64,000 nt of DNA, from NCBI GenBank assembly GCA_964581815.1, contig CAZORE010000001.1, positions 62,001 to 126,000 on the forward strand. Direction: 5' to 3'. Source of the DNA: Trebonia sp964581815 (GTDB lineage Bacteria > Actinomycetota > Actinomycetes > Streptosporangiales > Streptosporangiaceae). A program made the position numbers and the translations under genes. This document shows positions 42,401-49,436 of the stretch, piece after piece. Position 1 is the stretch's first letter, and every line of letters starts with the position of its first letter. The notes beneath the pieces were generated by a model, which made no database searches, was not told the DNA's origin, and saw nothing but the letters and a program-made list of their open reading frames with translations.

Positions 42401-42953
42401 GATGCTGTGCGACGCGCTGATCGTGGACGTGCGCGGCAACACCGGCGGCCATACGTCGGCGCTCGTCGTGGAGAAGCTGGCCCGTAAGGTGATCGCCTGG
42501 AACGTGCCAGGCGGCATGCGGCCGGCCACCTATCCGGAGGACGCGCCGCGGGGGCCGGTCGTCACGGTCACCGACGAGTGCTCGGGGTCCGACGGCGACA
42601 TCGTCACCGCCGCCGTCCGCCTGCTGCGGCTCGGCCCGGTGGTCGGCGCCAGGACCTGGGGCGGCGTCACCGGCTACGACGACGAGCATGAGCTGGTCGA
42701 CGGCACGTCGATGACCGTGCCGCGGCTGGGCTTCTGGTTCGAGGAGTACGGCTGGGGCGTGGAGAACTACGGCGTCGACCCTGACGTCGAGGTCATCATG
42801 TCGCCCGACGACTGGGCCGCCGGGCGCGACACCCAGCTGGAGACGGCGGTCAGCCTCGCGCTGGAAGCCCTGCAGCAGCGGCCCGCGGTGCGCCCGCCAG
42901 ACACGCGCACCAGGCCCTCCAGGCGCCGTCCCCCGCTGCCGCCGCGTGCCTAG
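39480..42953 (+). CDS. Tricorn protease homologue (S41 family)
   Basis: A 1157-residue protein. Residues 1-~700 are two beta-propellers (TNDTVVFVAADDVWLAPVAG, PRLTPDGTHVAWVSSRDG, DNGLITGLAWSPDSAWLAWS). A C1 region follows (AEAARIMRHDFWVPDMADVD), then a PDZ domain (GIAAGDVLLAVDGRPVGP) and the protease core with IVDVRGNTGGH, the catalytic Ser in TDECSGSDGDI and VGARTWGGVTG. Tricorn degrades peptides released by the proteasome, in the cytoplasm. A low-complexity insertion near residue 590-630 holds repeats TAADAAGG, TAADAPGG. GTG start at 39480; the ATG eight bases earlier is in another frame. Confidence 0.93.
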   Translation: MASRGYLRFPHVTNDTVVFVAADDVWLAPVAGGRAWRFTADEAPASTPRLTPDGTHVAWVSSRDGTAEVYTAGLDDGAITRLTYWGTRWAQVSGWTPGGEVLAVTAAQQPFGHYVRARALTTALSGRPGAERVLPFGPVSDLSLGASGAGGMGGSGGVSTADTVGLLTGTWGVFGTDPAEWKRYRGGTAGRLWTGPATAIGPGAADGTPGPFLRVLADLPTQFASPMIVGGRLAFLSDHEGTGNVYSCALDGSDLRRHTDHEGWYARQASTDGQRIVYARGGELWLLDGLEAAGPFPLDITLGSPARGRAPRLVTAEDHVGSLSVDHGGRASSVEVRGTVHWLTHRDGPARAVSVVPGVRARFPQVLGTGGRVVWATDADGIDALEIGSGDPASGPAVAEAPRRIAAGQVGRVTGLAAAPDGAAVAVAAQDGRLRVVDVESGQVREVAASDNGLITGLAWSPDSAWLAWSQPTGHPADSNLGQLRRLRMARVADDQVFDATDGRFADTEPVFTLDGKYLAFLSLRDFDPVYDAHFFDLTFPYGARPYLLPLDATTASPFAPELGGRPVGEPADKQAGAPAAGGESPGAGDTAADAAGGTAADAPGGTAAGQADGDEPAAVPVPVEPTGIAERIVAIPVPEGRYAGLRAVKGGLAWLREPVAGNLGIGGARPEDDAPRPSVERFDFARREVSVLAGEADWFEASGDGTRLVTSDHGKLTVIPAERKADDDNPDDKVEVDRSRARFLLDPPAMWRQAYAEAARIMRHDFWVPDMADVDWDAVQDEYRPLLDRITTSSEFVDVLWELFGELGTSHAYARPAGGGGDAPSSMSTGAPGLLGADIERSGDTWRVTRVIRGDTSDPRARAPLAAPGAGIAAGDVLLAVDGRPVGPDGPGPLLTGAAGKPVELTVAPADGSRPRSVPVVPLRSEARLRYLDWVSGKRAQVRGLSGGRIGYLHVPDMVSQGWADFHRDLRTEMLCDALIVDVRGNTGGHTSALVVEKLARKVIAWNVPGGMRPATYPEDAPRGPVVTVTDECSGSDGDIVTAAVRLLRLGPVVGARTWGGVTGYDDEHELVDGTSMTVPRLGFWFEEYGWGVENYGVDPDVEVIMSPDDWAAGRDTQLETAVSLALEALQQRPAVRPPDTRTRPSRRRPPLPPRA

Positions 42954-42987
42954 GCGGTCGCCGTGACCCTTTCCCTGTTCCTCGCGC

Positions 42988-43467
42988 GTGAGTGAGGGCG
43001 AGCAGGACAGGCTCATTGCCTGGAACCGTGAACTGACAGCCGCTCATGAGCGGCTGCGCCAGGCGCTGCGCGTCACCAGGGACGCGCTCGACGCCGGACC
43101 CGGCGCCGGGGATGCCGGGCCGCTGGGCGCCGACCTCCTGCTCTACTGCCACGGATTCTGCGCCGCGCTCAGCGGGCACCACGTCAGCGAGGACGCGGCC
43201 CTGTTCCCCGAGCTGTCAGCGCGCCATCCGGGGCTGAGGCCCGTGATCGCGAAGCTTGCGCAAGACCACGAGATGATCGCCGCGCTGCTCACCCAGTTCG
43301 GCCACGCGGTCACGGCGGCGGCCACGCCCGGCGAGCTGGCGCGTCACCTGGACGGGCTCAGCGCGATCATGGAGTCTCACTTCCGCTACGAGGAACGCCA
43401 GCTGCTCGGCGTCCTCGCGGAACTCCGCTTGGCCGCGGACCCGCACGCACTCCTCGGGCCGCTCTGA
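42988..43467 (+). CDS. Hemerythrin HHE domain protein
   Basis: A 159-residue four-helix protein. The likely diiron ligands are in AAHERLRQ, YCHGFCAALSGHHVSEDAAL, KLAQDHEMIAALL and MESHFRYEERQLL, the His/Glu pattern of hemerythrin-type domains. It could bind O2, NO or iron, or sense them. GTG start 34 bp after the tricorn stop, so possibly co-transcribed. Functionally it could link to the nearby globins, but that is speculation. Confidence 0.85.
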   Translation: MSEGEQDRLIAWNRELTAAHERLRQALRVTRDALDAGPGAGDAGPLGADLLLYCHGFCAALSGHHVSEDAALFPELSARHPGLRPVIAKLAQDHEMIAALLTQFGHAVTAAATPGELARHLDGLSAIMESHFRYEERQLLGVLAELRLAADPHALLGPL

Positions 43468-43538
43468 CCTGGTCGGCAACTGGAGGCGGACGCCTGCCGG
43501 CTTTGCCTCGAAATCCCGCCGTCGAGATCGGCCTTTGC

Positions 43539-44783
43539 TTATGGCTGGTTGCGGCTTGTCCCGATTGCGCGTCCGGCCAGCAGGTTGTCGGCGAACCCGG
43601 CGATGTCCTGGGCGAGCCTGGCATTGGCCCGTGGATGGGGAGTCTCTGAGTTCGCCAGCTGGCGGACGAGGGCGACTGTTTCCTCGCCGAGGCCGGCGGC
43701 CCCGGCGAGCCCCCACGAGCGTCCCTCGGTGACGAGGTGGTTTATGGTCATGGCGGCGTGCCGGTATTCGCCGCTGATCGCGAGGGCGACCTCGCCGTCG
43801 TTGTGCTGGTGTGCCTGCGGCACGACGTCGTATGCGGGGCTGAGCGTCATAGGCCCGTCGGGCGGGTGGAGTAGGGAGAGGTTCTTCGCGTGCATGTCGA
43901 GGTCGCCTACGGCGGCGGAGAGCACCACATGCTTGAACAGCCGCTCCAGCGACTCGCGGTCCCCGATGGCGGAGAACACCCGGGCGATGCGCTCAAGGCT
44001 GACCTTGCCGCCGTACTTCTGGTACTTCTGGTTACCCGCCGCGCCGAGGACCTGGTTGAAGTCTTCCTGGTGGATGCGTCCCTGGGGAGCATCAGGTGAA
44101 CGGTCGTAGCGCTCGATCACCAGGGCCGGCACTCCCGCGAACTCGTCGATCCAGGAGGAGAAGGAGGTGAGTCCGGCGGCCCGGGCGAAGCGCGCCCCGT
44201 ATTCCTCGTCGTAGATCGACGTCGGGTAGTCCCGCGACTCTGGCTTGAGTATATGGGTGGACGGCCAGCCGTCGATCACCCGGTTCCATCCCTCTCCGGT
44301 GCGGGCGAGGACGATCTTGTCCTGGACCCCGGCCAGTGAGGTCTTGCCGCCGGATGGCTTGTTACCGAGCGGGTTGTCCTGCACGTGCTCCAGCAGGCCC
44401 GCTACCCCTGCGCTGGACAGGGGCTCCAACGCAGGCCGCCTCGGCTCGCCCGGGAGATCGGGATCCCAGACCTGCAGAGCCCCGGCGACATCCCGGCCGT
44501 AGGCGCGCAGCAGCCCCATGACGTCCTGCTCGGCCAGGCCGGCCTGCTGCGCGAGGCGGGTGAGCATCCGGCCCTCGGGGAGCAGTTCCCTGAAGAAGTT
44601 CTGCCGCCGCTCCCTGCGTGACCGCACCGCCATCACCGTGAGCGGGATCGCCAGCGACAGCACCGGGCTGTCGAGGCCGAACCGGGCAACCACGGCCGCG
44701 TCCGGCAGAAAGTCAAACGTCCGCCATGTCCCGCTGAGCGATCCGGCCCGCGTCCCGTACAACTCGACGACCAGGTCAGCCAT
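43539..44783 (-). CDS. hipA: HipA-type serine/threonine kinase toxin
   Basis: A 414-residue HipA protein. The N-terminal HipA_N region (FLPDAAVVARFGLD, LPEGRMLTRLAQQAGL, DVMGLLRAYGRDVAGALQV) is followed by the P-loop-like SLAGVQDKIVLART, the lysine of THILKPE, ERYDR, EDFNQVLGA, the catalytic Asp in AVGDLDMHAKNLSLL and the metal-binding LSPAYDVVPQ. All key residues are present, so it should be active. HipA kinases phosphorylate targets such as glutamyl-tRNA synthetase and cause growth arrest. Its start overlaps the hipB stop by 8 bp. Confidence 0.94.
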   Translation of the reverse strand: MADLVVELYGTRAGSLSGTWRTFDFLPDAAVVARFGLDSPVLSLAIPLTVMAVRSRRERRQNFFRELLPEGRMLTRLAQQAGLAEQDVMGLLRAYGRDVAGALQVWDPDLPGEPRRPALEPLSSAGVAGLLEHVQDNPLGNKPSGGKTSLAGVQDKIVLARTGEGWNRVIDGWPSTHILKPESRDYPTSIYDEEYGARFARAAGLTSFSSWIDEFAGVPALVIERYDRSPDAPQGRIHQEDFNQVLGAAGNQKYQKYGGKVSLERIARVFSAIGDRESLERLFKHVVLSAAVGDLDMHAKNLSLLHPPDGPMTLSPAYDVVPQAHQHNDGEVALAISGEYRHAAMTINHLVTEGRSWGLAGAAGLGEETVALVRQLANSETPHPRANARLAQDIAGFADNLLAGRAIGTSRNQP

Positions 44784-45015
44784 GCTGGTCCTGCGGGGTG
44801 ATCGTCGCCGTCAGTTCCATGCCCGTCTCGCGCATCGCCGCGAAGAGGCGGTCCATCACGATCGACGGCTTGCCCGCCTCAAGCTCCCAGACATACTTCT
44901 GCGTGGTCCCGAGCCGCCTGGCCAGCTCACGCTGGCTCAGTCCGGACAACAGCCGGGCCTGCTGCAGTATGCGTCCAAGCGACTCGGCGCTGGTTACCTT
45001 CCCCGTATAGGCCAT
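44776..45015 (-). CDS. hipB: HipB-type XRE antitoxin
   Basis: A 79-residue XRE repressor with helix-turn-helix LGRILQQARLLSGLSQRELA, then TTQKYVWELEAGKPSIVMDR. It neutralises HipA and represses the operon. The frame is open to an ATG at 45045, but that codon sits in the probable -10 box, whereas the ATG at 45015 has GGGAGGCGGG directly upstream, so 45015 is preferred. The C-terminus overlaps hipA by 8 bp. Confidence 0.92.
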   Translation of the reverse strand: MAYTGKVTSAESLGRILQQARLLSGLSQRELARRLGTTQKYVWELEAGKPSIVMDRLFAAMRETGMELTATITPQDQHG

Positions 45016-45032
45016 CCCGCCTCCCGACTCCG

Positions 45033-45098
45033 ATATCGAAGTCATGGTAGATGACTACCATATTGAAGTCAATCGAGTTGACGCTGATATGGATGTCA
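45033..45098 (-). promoter_or_regulatory. hipBA promoter with palindrome and 27-bp spaced direct repeats
   Basis: On the minus strand, TTGACT (45072-45067) and TACCAT (45049-45044) form a -35/-10 pair with exactly 17 bp between. ATGGTAG (45044-45050) and CTACCAT (45055-45061) are a perfect inverted repeat over the -10 region. In addition, ATATCGAAGTCA (45033), ATATTGAAGTCA (45060) and ATATGGATGTCA (45087) are direct repeats at exact 27-bp steps. These are the expected HipB operators, although different from the enterobacterial TATCC-N8-GGATA type. Confidence 0.75.
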
Positions 45099-45177
45099 GA
45101 TCTGATTTGGTCGGCCGGGGAGCGCATGATCGTCGGCCAGGCCTGGACGCTCGGCGTCGTCAAAGGCCCGGGCTACG

Positions 45178-45585
45178 TTACCGGGCGGCCAGTGTCACGG
45201 GCGCGGGAGCCAGCACGGCCGACATGCGGGCCATGACGTCGGGGTTGACTCGGTAGTAAATCCAGGTGCCGCGCCGGTCGGAGCTGATCAGCCCGGCCTC
45301 GCGCAAGATCTTCAGGTGGTAGCTGACCGATGGCGGGGTCACGTCGAACGCCTCCGTCAGGTCGCACACGCACGACTCGCCGCCCTCGTGACAGGCGATC
45401 AGCGAAAGCAGCCGCAGCCGCATTGGATCGGCTACCGCCTTGAACAGCAGCGCGAGTTCCTGCGCCCCGGCCTCCGGCAGCGGCTCGCGCGCCAGCGGCG
45501 CGCAGCATTCACCCGCGCCCTGTTCCGGCGCGCAGCAGCCGCCGGAGCCCTCGGTCTCCCCGATCGCCAGATCCTGCTTAGACAT
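45178..45585 (-). CDS. arsR: ArsR family metalloregulator
   Basis: A 135-residue winged-helix repressor with the As(III)-sensing motif GESCVCDLTEAF in helix 3 and recognition helix PSVSYHLKILREAGLI. The N-terminal extension contains two CCAP boxes (GCCAPEQ and ECCAPLA) that could form extra metal-binding sites, and a matching CCAP occurs in the divergent ArsI. Strong operator-like repeats lie just upstream. It should release DNA when arsenite, antimonite or an organoarsenical binds. Confidence 0.92.
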   Translation of the reverse strand: MSKQDLAIGETEGSGGCCAPEQGAGECCAPLAREPLPEAGAQELALLFKAVADPMRLRLLSLIACHEGGESCVCDLTEAFDVTPPSVSYHLKILREAGLISSDRRGTWIYYRVNPDVMARMSAVLAPAPVTLAAR

Positions 45586-45594
45586 GTCTTTAAT

Positions 45595-45613
45595 TTGACA
45601 TATCTTCAGTCAA
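45595..45613. promoter_or_regulatory. ArsR operator candidate
   Basis: TTGAC (45595-45599) and GTCAA (45609-45613) are inverted half-sites 9 bp apart in the 113-bp divergent region between arsR and arsI, 10 bp upstream of the arsR start. ArsR-family sites often contain such TTGA/TCAA arms. The surrounding sequence is AT-rich compared with the genes. Confidence 0.6.
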
Positions 45614-45698
45614 GGACGCAAACTGGCCCCGAGGCTGATTAAAGAAGTCTCTAACCAAGCGCGGCCGCCGGCCGTCGCCGTCACGGAGGGAACCCGCC

Positions 45699-46157
45699 AT
45701 GTCCCGCGTCCAGCTCGCGCTCCGCGTCGCCGACCTGGAAGGCTCGATCGCCTTCTACTCCAAGCTGTTCGGCACCGAGCCCGCCAAGCTCCGGCCCGGC
45801 TACGCCAACTTCGCCATCACCGAGCCCCCGCTCAAGCTCGTCCTCATCGAGGGCGCCGCGGGCGAGCCGACCCGCATGGACCACCTCGGCGTCGAGGTCG
45901 AGACCGTCGACGAGGTCACCGCCGCGACCGCGCGCCTGTCCACCGCGGGCCTCGCCACCACCACCGAGGAAGACACCGCCTGCTGCTACGCCGTCCAGGA
46001 CAAGGTCTGGGTCACCGGCCCCGGCAACGAGCCGTGGGAGGTCTACGTCGTCAAGGGCGACGCCGGCACCCTCGACAAGCCCGTCGGCTCGGCGTGCTGC
46101 GCCCCCGCCGCCGGCCAGGCCCTCGTCGCCGACATCCAGCAGTCCCCCTGCTGCTAA
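45699..46157 (+). CDS. arsI: ArsI-type C-As lyase / cadmium-induced VOC protein
   Basis: A 152-residue vicinal oxygen chelate protein: VQLALRVADLEGSIAFYSKLFG, PPLKLVLIEG, MDHLGVEVET, DTACCYAVQDKVWVTGPGNEPWEVY. The paired Cys in TACCYAVQDK is the conserved arsenical-binding site of ArsI, which with an Fe(II) centre splits the C-As bond of trivalent organoarsenicals; CadI relatives are similar. The C-terminus ends in extra cysteine pairs (SACCAPAAG and PCC). It is divergent from arsR, so it is induced by arsenic or cadmium. Confidence 0.9.
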   Translation: MSRVQLALRVADLEGSIAFYSKLFGTEPAKLRPGYANFAITEPPLKLVLIEGAAGEPTRMDHLGVEVETVDEVTAATARLSTAGLATTTEEDTACCYAVQDKVWVTGPGNEPWEVYVVKGDAGTLDKPVGSACCAPAAGQALVADIQQSPCC

Positions 46158-46297
46158 CGCTGCTGTCGGCAGGTTGCGGCCAGCAGTTCCTCGGCCGCGA
46201 AACGTGCCCCGCGGACCCCGCATTGCGCCTAAGCCGCCAGCGGGTAAGGATTGCCAGGTGCCCGCCAAAGCCCCAGGCTGGTCACCAGGGAGACGTC

Positions 46298-47539
46298 ATG
46301 ACGGATATCACCTGCCCGGTCGATGAGTCCTTCGACCCGCTGTCGCCCGGGTACCTGGCCGACCCGTACGCCGTGCTGGCCAGCCTGCCTCACGGTGAGC
46401 AGCCCGTCTTCTTCGCCCCGGCCATCGGCTACTACGTGCTGACCAGGTACGATGACATTGCGGCGGTATTCCGTGACCCAGCCAGCTACTCCGCTGCGAT
46501 CGCGCAGGCCCCACTCGGCCCGATTACCGAGCAAGCACAGCAGATACTGCGCGGCGCCGGCCACAAGCCCCAGCCGTCCATGGTCAGCCTGGACGAGCCC
46601 GAGCACGCCCGGCTGCGCAAGCCCGCCGCCCGCGCGTTCAGCATGAAACGGGTCACCGCGCTGATCCCGGCCATCGAGGCCACCACCGCCCGCCTCCTGG
46701 ACGCCGTCGCGGGCCAGCCGGAGTTCGACCTAGTCGCGGCGCTCGCCTTCCCGTTGCCCGCCAACATCGTGTTCTCCCTGATGGGCGTGCCTGAGGCGGA
46801 TTTCGGCCAGCTCAAGCAGTGGTGCGGTTACCGGGCCGCGCTCGGCTGGGGCCGTCCCGCACCGCGGGACCAGGTGGAGATCGCCACCAGCATGGCCGCC
46901 TACCGCGGCTACCTCCGCGACCTGGTCACGCGCAAGGCGGCCGCCCCCGGCGACGACCTGACCAGCGACCTGATCGCGATTCACCACGAGGCCCCGGACC
47001 GGCTCACGCTGGACGAGATCGGCTCGATCCTGTTCTCGCTCTCGTTCGCCGGCCACGAGACCACGACCGGCCTCATCGGCAACACGGTCCGCCGTCTCCT
47101 CGAGCAGCCTGGCCGCTGGAGCGAGATCACGCGACACCCTGACCTGATCCCGGCCGCGGTGGAGGAGACCCTGCGCTACGACCCCTCAGTCCCGGTCTGG
47201 CGCCGGGTCACCACCCGCCCGGTCACCCTGGCCGGCCACGAGCTCCCGGCGGGCGCCCGGCTGTTCCTGTGGCTGGCCGCCGCGGGCCGGGACCCGGCCG
47301 CCTTCCCCGAGCCCGACGCCTTCGACCTGCACCGCCCTGACGCCAGCCGGCACCTGGCCTTCGGCCAGGGCCTGCACTACTGCCTGGGCGCCAACCTCGG
47401 CCGGCTGGAGACTCAGGTTGCCGTTTCCGAACTCGCCCGCCGCTACCCCGGCCTGCGCCTGGTCCCCGGCCAGCAGCTGACGTTCCACCCCAACATCTCG
47501 TTCCGCGGCCCCCAGGTCCTGCGCGTCCAGGCCTGCTAG
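46298..47539 (+). CDS. Cytochrome P450
   Basis: A 413-residue bacterial class I P450. The I-helix is SLSFAGHETTTGLIGN with acid-alcohol residues, the ExxR motif is in VEETLRYDPSVPVWRR, and the haem loop is FGQGLHYCLGANLGRLE with the Cys ligand. It would need external ferredoxin and reductase; the only such domains nearby are fused in the protein at 4177. CAGGGAGA precedes the ATG at 46298. The open frame extends upstream but has no homology. The substrate is unknown and no biosynthetic cluster surrounds it. Confidence 0.93.
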   Translation: MTDITCPVDESFDPLSPGYLADPYAVLASLPHGEQPVFFAPAIGYYVLTRYDDIAAVFRDPASYSAAIAQAPLGPITEQAQQILRGAGHKPQPSMVSLDEPEHARLRKPAARAFSMKRVTALIPAIEATTARLLDAVAGQPEFDLVAALAFPLPANIVFSLMGVPEADFGQLKQWCGYRAALGWGRPAPRDQVEIATSMAAYRGYLRDLVTRKAAAPGDDLTSDLIAIHHEAPDRLTLDEIGSILFSLSFAGHETTTGLIGNTVRRLLEQPGRWSEITRHPDLIPAAVEETLRYDPSVPVWRRVTTRPVTLAGHELPAGARLFLWLAAAGRDPAAFPEPDAFDLHRPDASRHLAFGQGLHYCLGANLGRLETQVAVSELARRYPGLRLVPGQQLTFHPNISFRGPQVLRVQAC

Positions 47540-47591
47540 CCACATAGCCCCGACGGGCGTGGTCACCTGGTACGCAAGGTGGCAGGCAGGA

Positions 47592-47969
47592 CTAGAGTCC
47601 GCGGGAGACGATGTCGTCCGCGAGTGGGATGATCGCCGCGGTGATCTCGGTGACGATCTCCTTGGGGACGCCCGCGTCGGCCAGGGAGCCGGCCAGGTGG
47701 AAGGCGACCCGGTCGAAATCCGCCTGGCTGATGCCGCGGCCAGCGTGCACCTGCCGCATGCTGGCGCCCTGGTAGAGGTTGGGGCCGCCGAGTGCGGCCG
47801 CGAAGAATTCGACTTGCCTGCCCTTGAGCTTCCGCATGTTCGCCCCGGCGAAGAAGCCGGCCAGCTGCGCGTCGGAGAGAACTCGTTCGTAGAAGTCGTC
47901 CACGACCGCGGCGAGCGCCGGCTCGCCGCCTATCGCTTCGTAGACATTGGGTTCAGCAGCAGCGGTCAT
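47592..47969 (-). CDS. glbN: Truncated haemoglobin, group 1
   Basis: A 125-residue 2-over-2 globin. It starts VYEAIGGEPALAAVVDDFYERV with the B10 Tyr of trHbN proteins, and the proximal His is in QGASMRQVHAGRGISQADF; the C-terminal helix is PKEIVTEITAAIIPLADDI. Proteins of this type in mycobacteria oxidise NO to nitrate. It faces the globin-reductase gene at 48321 across an AT-rich control region with a Crp/GlxR-like site, so a shared role in NO/O2 management is likely. Confidence 0.92.
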   Translation of the reverse strand: MTAAAEPNVYEAIGGEPALAAVVDDFYERVLSDAQLAGFFAGANMRKLKGRQVEFFAAALGGPNLYQGASMRQVHAGRGISQADFDRVAFHLAGSLADAGVPKEIVTEITAAIIPLADDIVSRGL

Positions 47970-48320
47970 GAGGGTTTATTCCTCTCGTTTATCTACATCA
48001 TCAGTTCGGCACCCTATCAGCCGATTTGCGGCAGTGATGCGATCTCCAATGATCCATTTGGGAGCTGCATCATGGCTCAATCCAAGTCATCGAATAGTGT
48101 CGAATTATTTTGCCTCACATAATATGACATGCCCACTTACAGGAAATATATCCCTTTTGAGCAAGTGTGACCTGCGTCACAAAGTGACCTTTCCAGGGAC
48201 ATCGTCCATGTATCGCGATACGGTAACAAATCATTAGAAGCGGCCATATTGATCTCAATCACTATGGAAATCGCCCTGCGGCCACCGATGTCGCAAATAG
48301 TCAAAAGCGGAGACAGCGCC
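47970..48320. other. AT-rich divergent control region between two globin genes
   Basis: This 351-bp stretch is clearly less GC-rich than its neighbours (for example GAATTATTTTGCCTCACATA and AATATATCCCTTTTGAGC). It contains no convincing gene; a 96-codon plus-strand frame (47947-48237) has no protein-like features. It holds the Crp-type site at 48166 and probably promoters in both directions. In-frame TTG/ATG codons at 48249, 48264 and 48288 precede the chosen globin-reductase start and cannot be excluded as starts. Confidence 0.6.
48166..48181. promoter_or_regulatory. Crp/GlxR-type binding site
   Basis: TGTGACCTGCGTCACA is a perfect TGTGA-N6-TCACA palindrome, the consensus of Crp/GlxR regulators, followed at once by a further half-site AAAGTGACC. 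It lies 140 bp upstream of the chosen globin-reductase start and ~197 bp upstream of glbN, in the AT-rich control region. FNR/Crp-type control by cAMP or redox state is the natural inference. Confidence 0.8.
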
Positions 48321-49436
48321 GTGGATGAACAGCGATTGAAAGAGAGCTTCGCGCGCGTCGCGGAATATGGCGATGAGGTGCCACTCTTCTTCTATTCGCA
48401 CCTTTTTCTCACCCATCCGGAAACCCGGGAAATGTTTCCGGTTTCCATGGCCGTCCAGCGGGACAAGCTGGTGAACGCGCTCGGGCGGATCGTGTCGGAC
48501 GTGTCAAACCACGACACCCTGCTGCCGTTCCTGCGCGGCCTTGGCCGTGATCACCGTAAGTTCGCGGCGGTGGCCGAGCACTATCCCGCGGTCGGCGCCA
48601 GCCTGATCGCGACGCTCAAGCACTTCAGTGGCTCGTCGTGGACCGAGGACCTGGCGCATGACTGGACGGAGGCGTACGGGGTTATCGCGCAGGTGATGAC
48701 CGACGCCGCGGCCGAGGACGAGACCCAGAACCCGGCGTGGTGGAGCGCGACCGTGGTCGGTCACGAACGGCGGACGATGGAGGTCGCGGTGCTGCGGGTC
48801 GCGCCAGACGTCCCGCTGCGCTATCTCCCTGGGCAGTCCGTCGCCGTAGAGTGCGATGCCAGGCCCCGGGTATGGCGCTTCTACTCGATGGCGAACGCGC
48901 CGCGGCACGACGGAACCATCGACTTCCACGTGCGAGTCATTGACGGCGGCGCGGTCAGTTACGCCCTCGCGCGCAGGGTCTCCGTCGGCACGAGGCTGCG
49001 GCTCGGGGCTCCGGTCGGCACGCTGCTGCTGAACACGGACTCGCCGCGGAACCTGCTGCTCGCCGCGGGGAGCACTGGCCTCGCGCCGCTCAAGGCGATC
49101 GTCGAACAGGTCGCTGGCCTGCCCGATCCGCCGCAGGCGCACCTCGTCTTCGGCGCGCGGACCGCCGCCGGGCTCTATGACCTCGCCGACCTCGAGAAGA
49201 TGGCCGCGCAGTGGCCATGGCTGACGGTGACGCCCGCGGTGTCCGGTGAGCCCGGCTACCGCGGCGAGAAAGGAACGGTCGCGGACGTCGTCGGCCGGCG
49301 AGTGCGCCTGGCCGACCACGACGTCTACATATGCGGCTCGGCGGCGATGACCACGGCGACGGTGAACCGCATGCAGTCCCTTGGCATGCCACAGGACCAG
49401 ATCTACGTCGAGGATTACCTCTGGAGTGAATCATGA
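48321..49436 (+). CDS. Flavohaemoprotein-like globin-FAD/NAD reductase
   Basis: A ~371-residue two-domain protein: an N-terminal 3-over-3 globin (RLKESFARVAEYGDEVPLFF, EMFPVSMAVQRDKLV, GRDHRKFAAVAEHYP with the proximal His) and a C-terminal ferredoxin-reductase module (FAD motif WRFYSMANAP; NAD motif LLAAGSTGLAPLKAIVE; end YVEDYLW). This architecture detoxifies NO to nitrate with NADH. The GTG at 48321 is chosen because GGAG stands 8 bp upstream and homologous globins begin there; upstream Met codons lack ribosome sites. Its stop overlaps the DivIVA-like gene by 4 bp. Confidence 0.88.
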   Translation: MDEQRLKESFARVAEYGDEVPLFFYSHLFLTHPETREMFPVSMAVQRDKLVNALGRIVSDVSNHDTLLPFLRGLGRDHRKFAAVAEHYPAVGASLIATLKHFSGSSWTEDLAHDWTEAYGVIAQVMTDAAAEDETQNPAWWSATVVGHERRTMEVAVLRVAPDVPLRYLPGQSVAVECDARPRVWRFYSMANAPRHDGTIDFHVRVIDGGAVSYALARRVSVGTRLRLGAPVGTLLLNTDSPRNLLLAAGSTGLAPLKAIVEQVAGLPDPPQAHLVFGARTAAGLYDLADLEKMAAQWPWLTVTPAVSGEPGYRGEKGTVADVVGRRVRLADHDVYICGSAAMTTATVNRMQSLGMPQDQIYVEDYLWSES

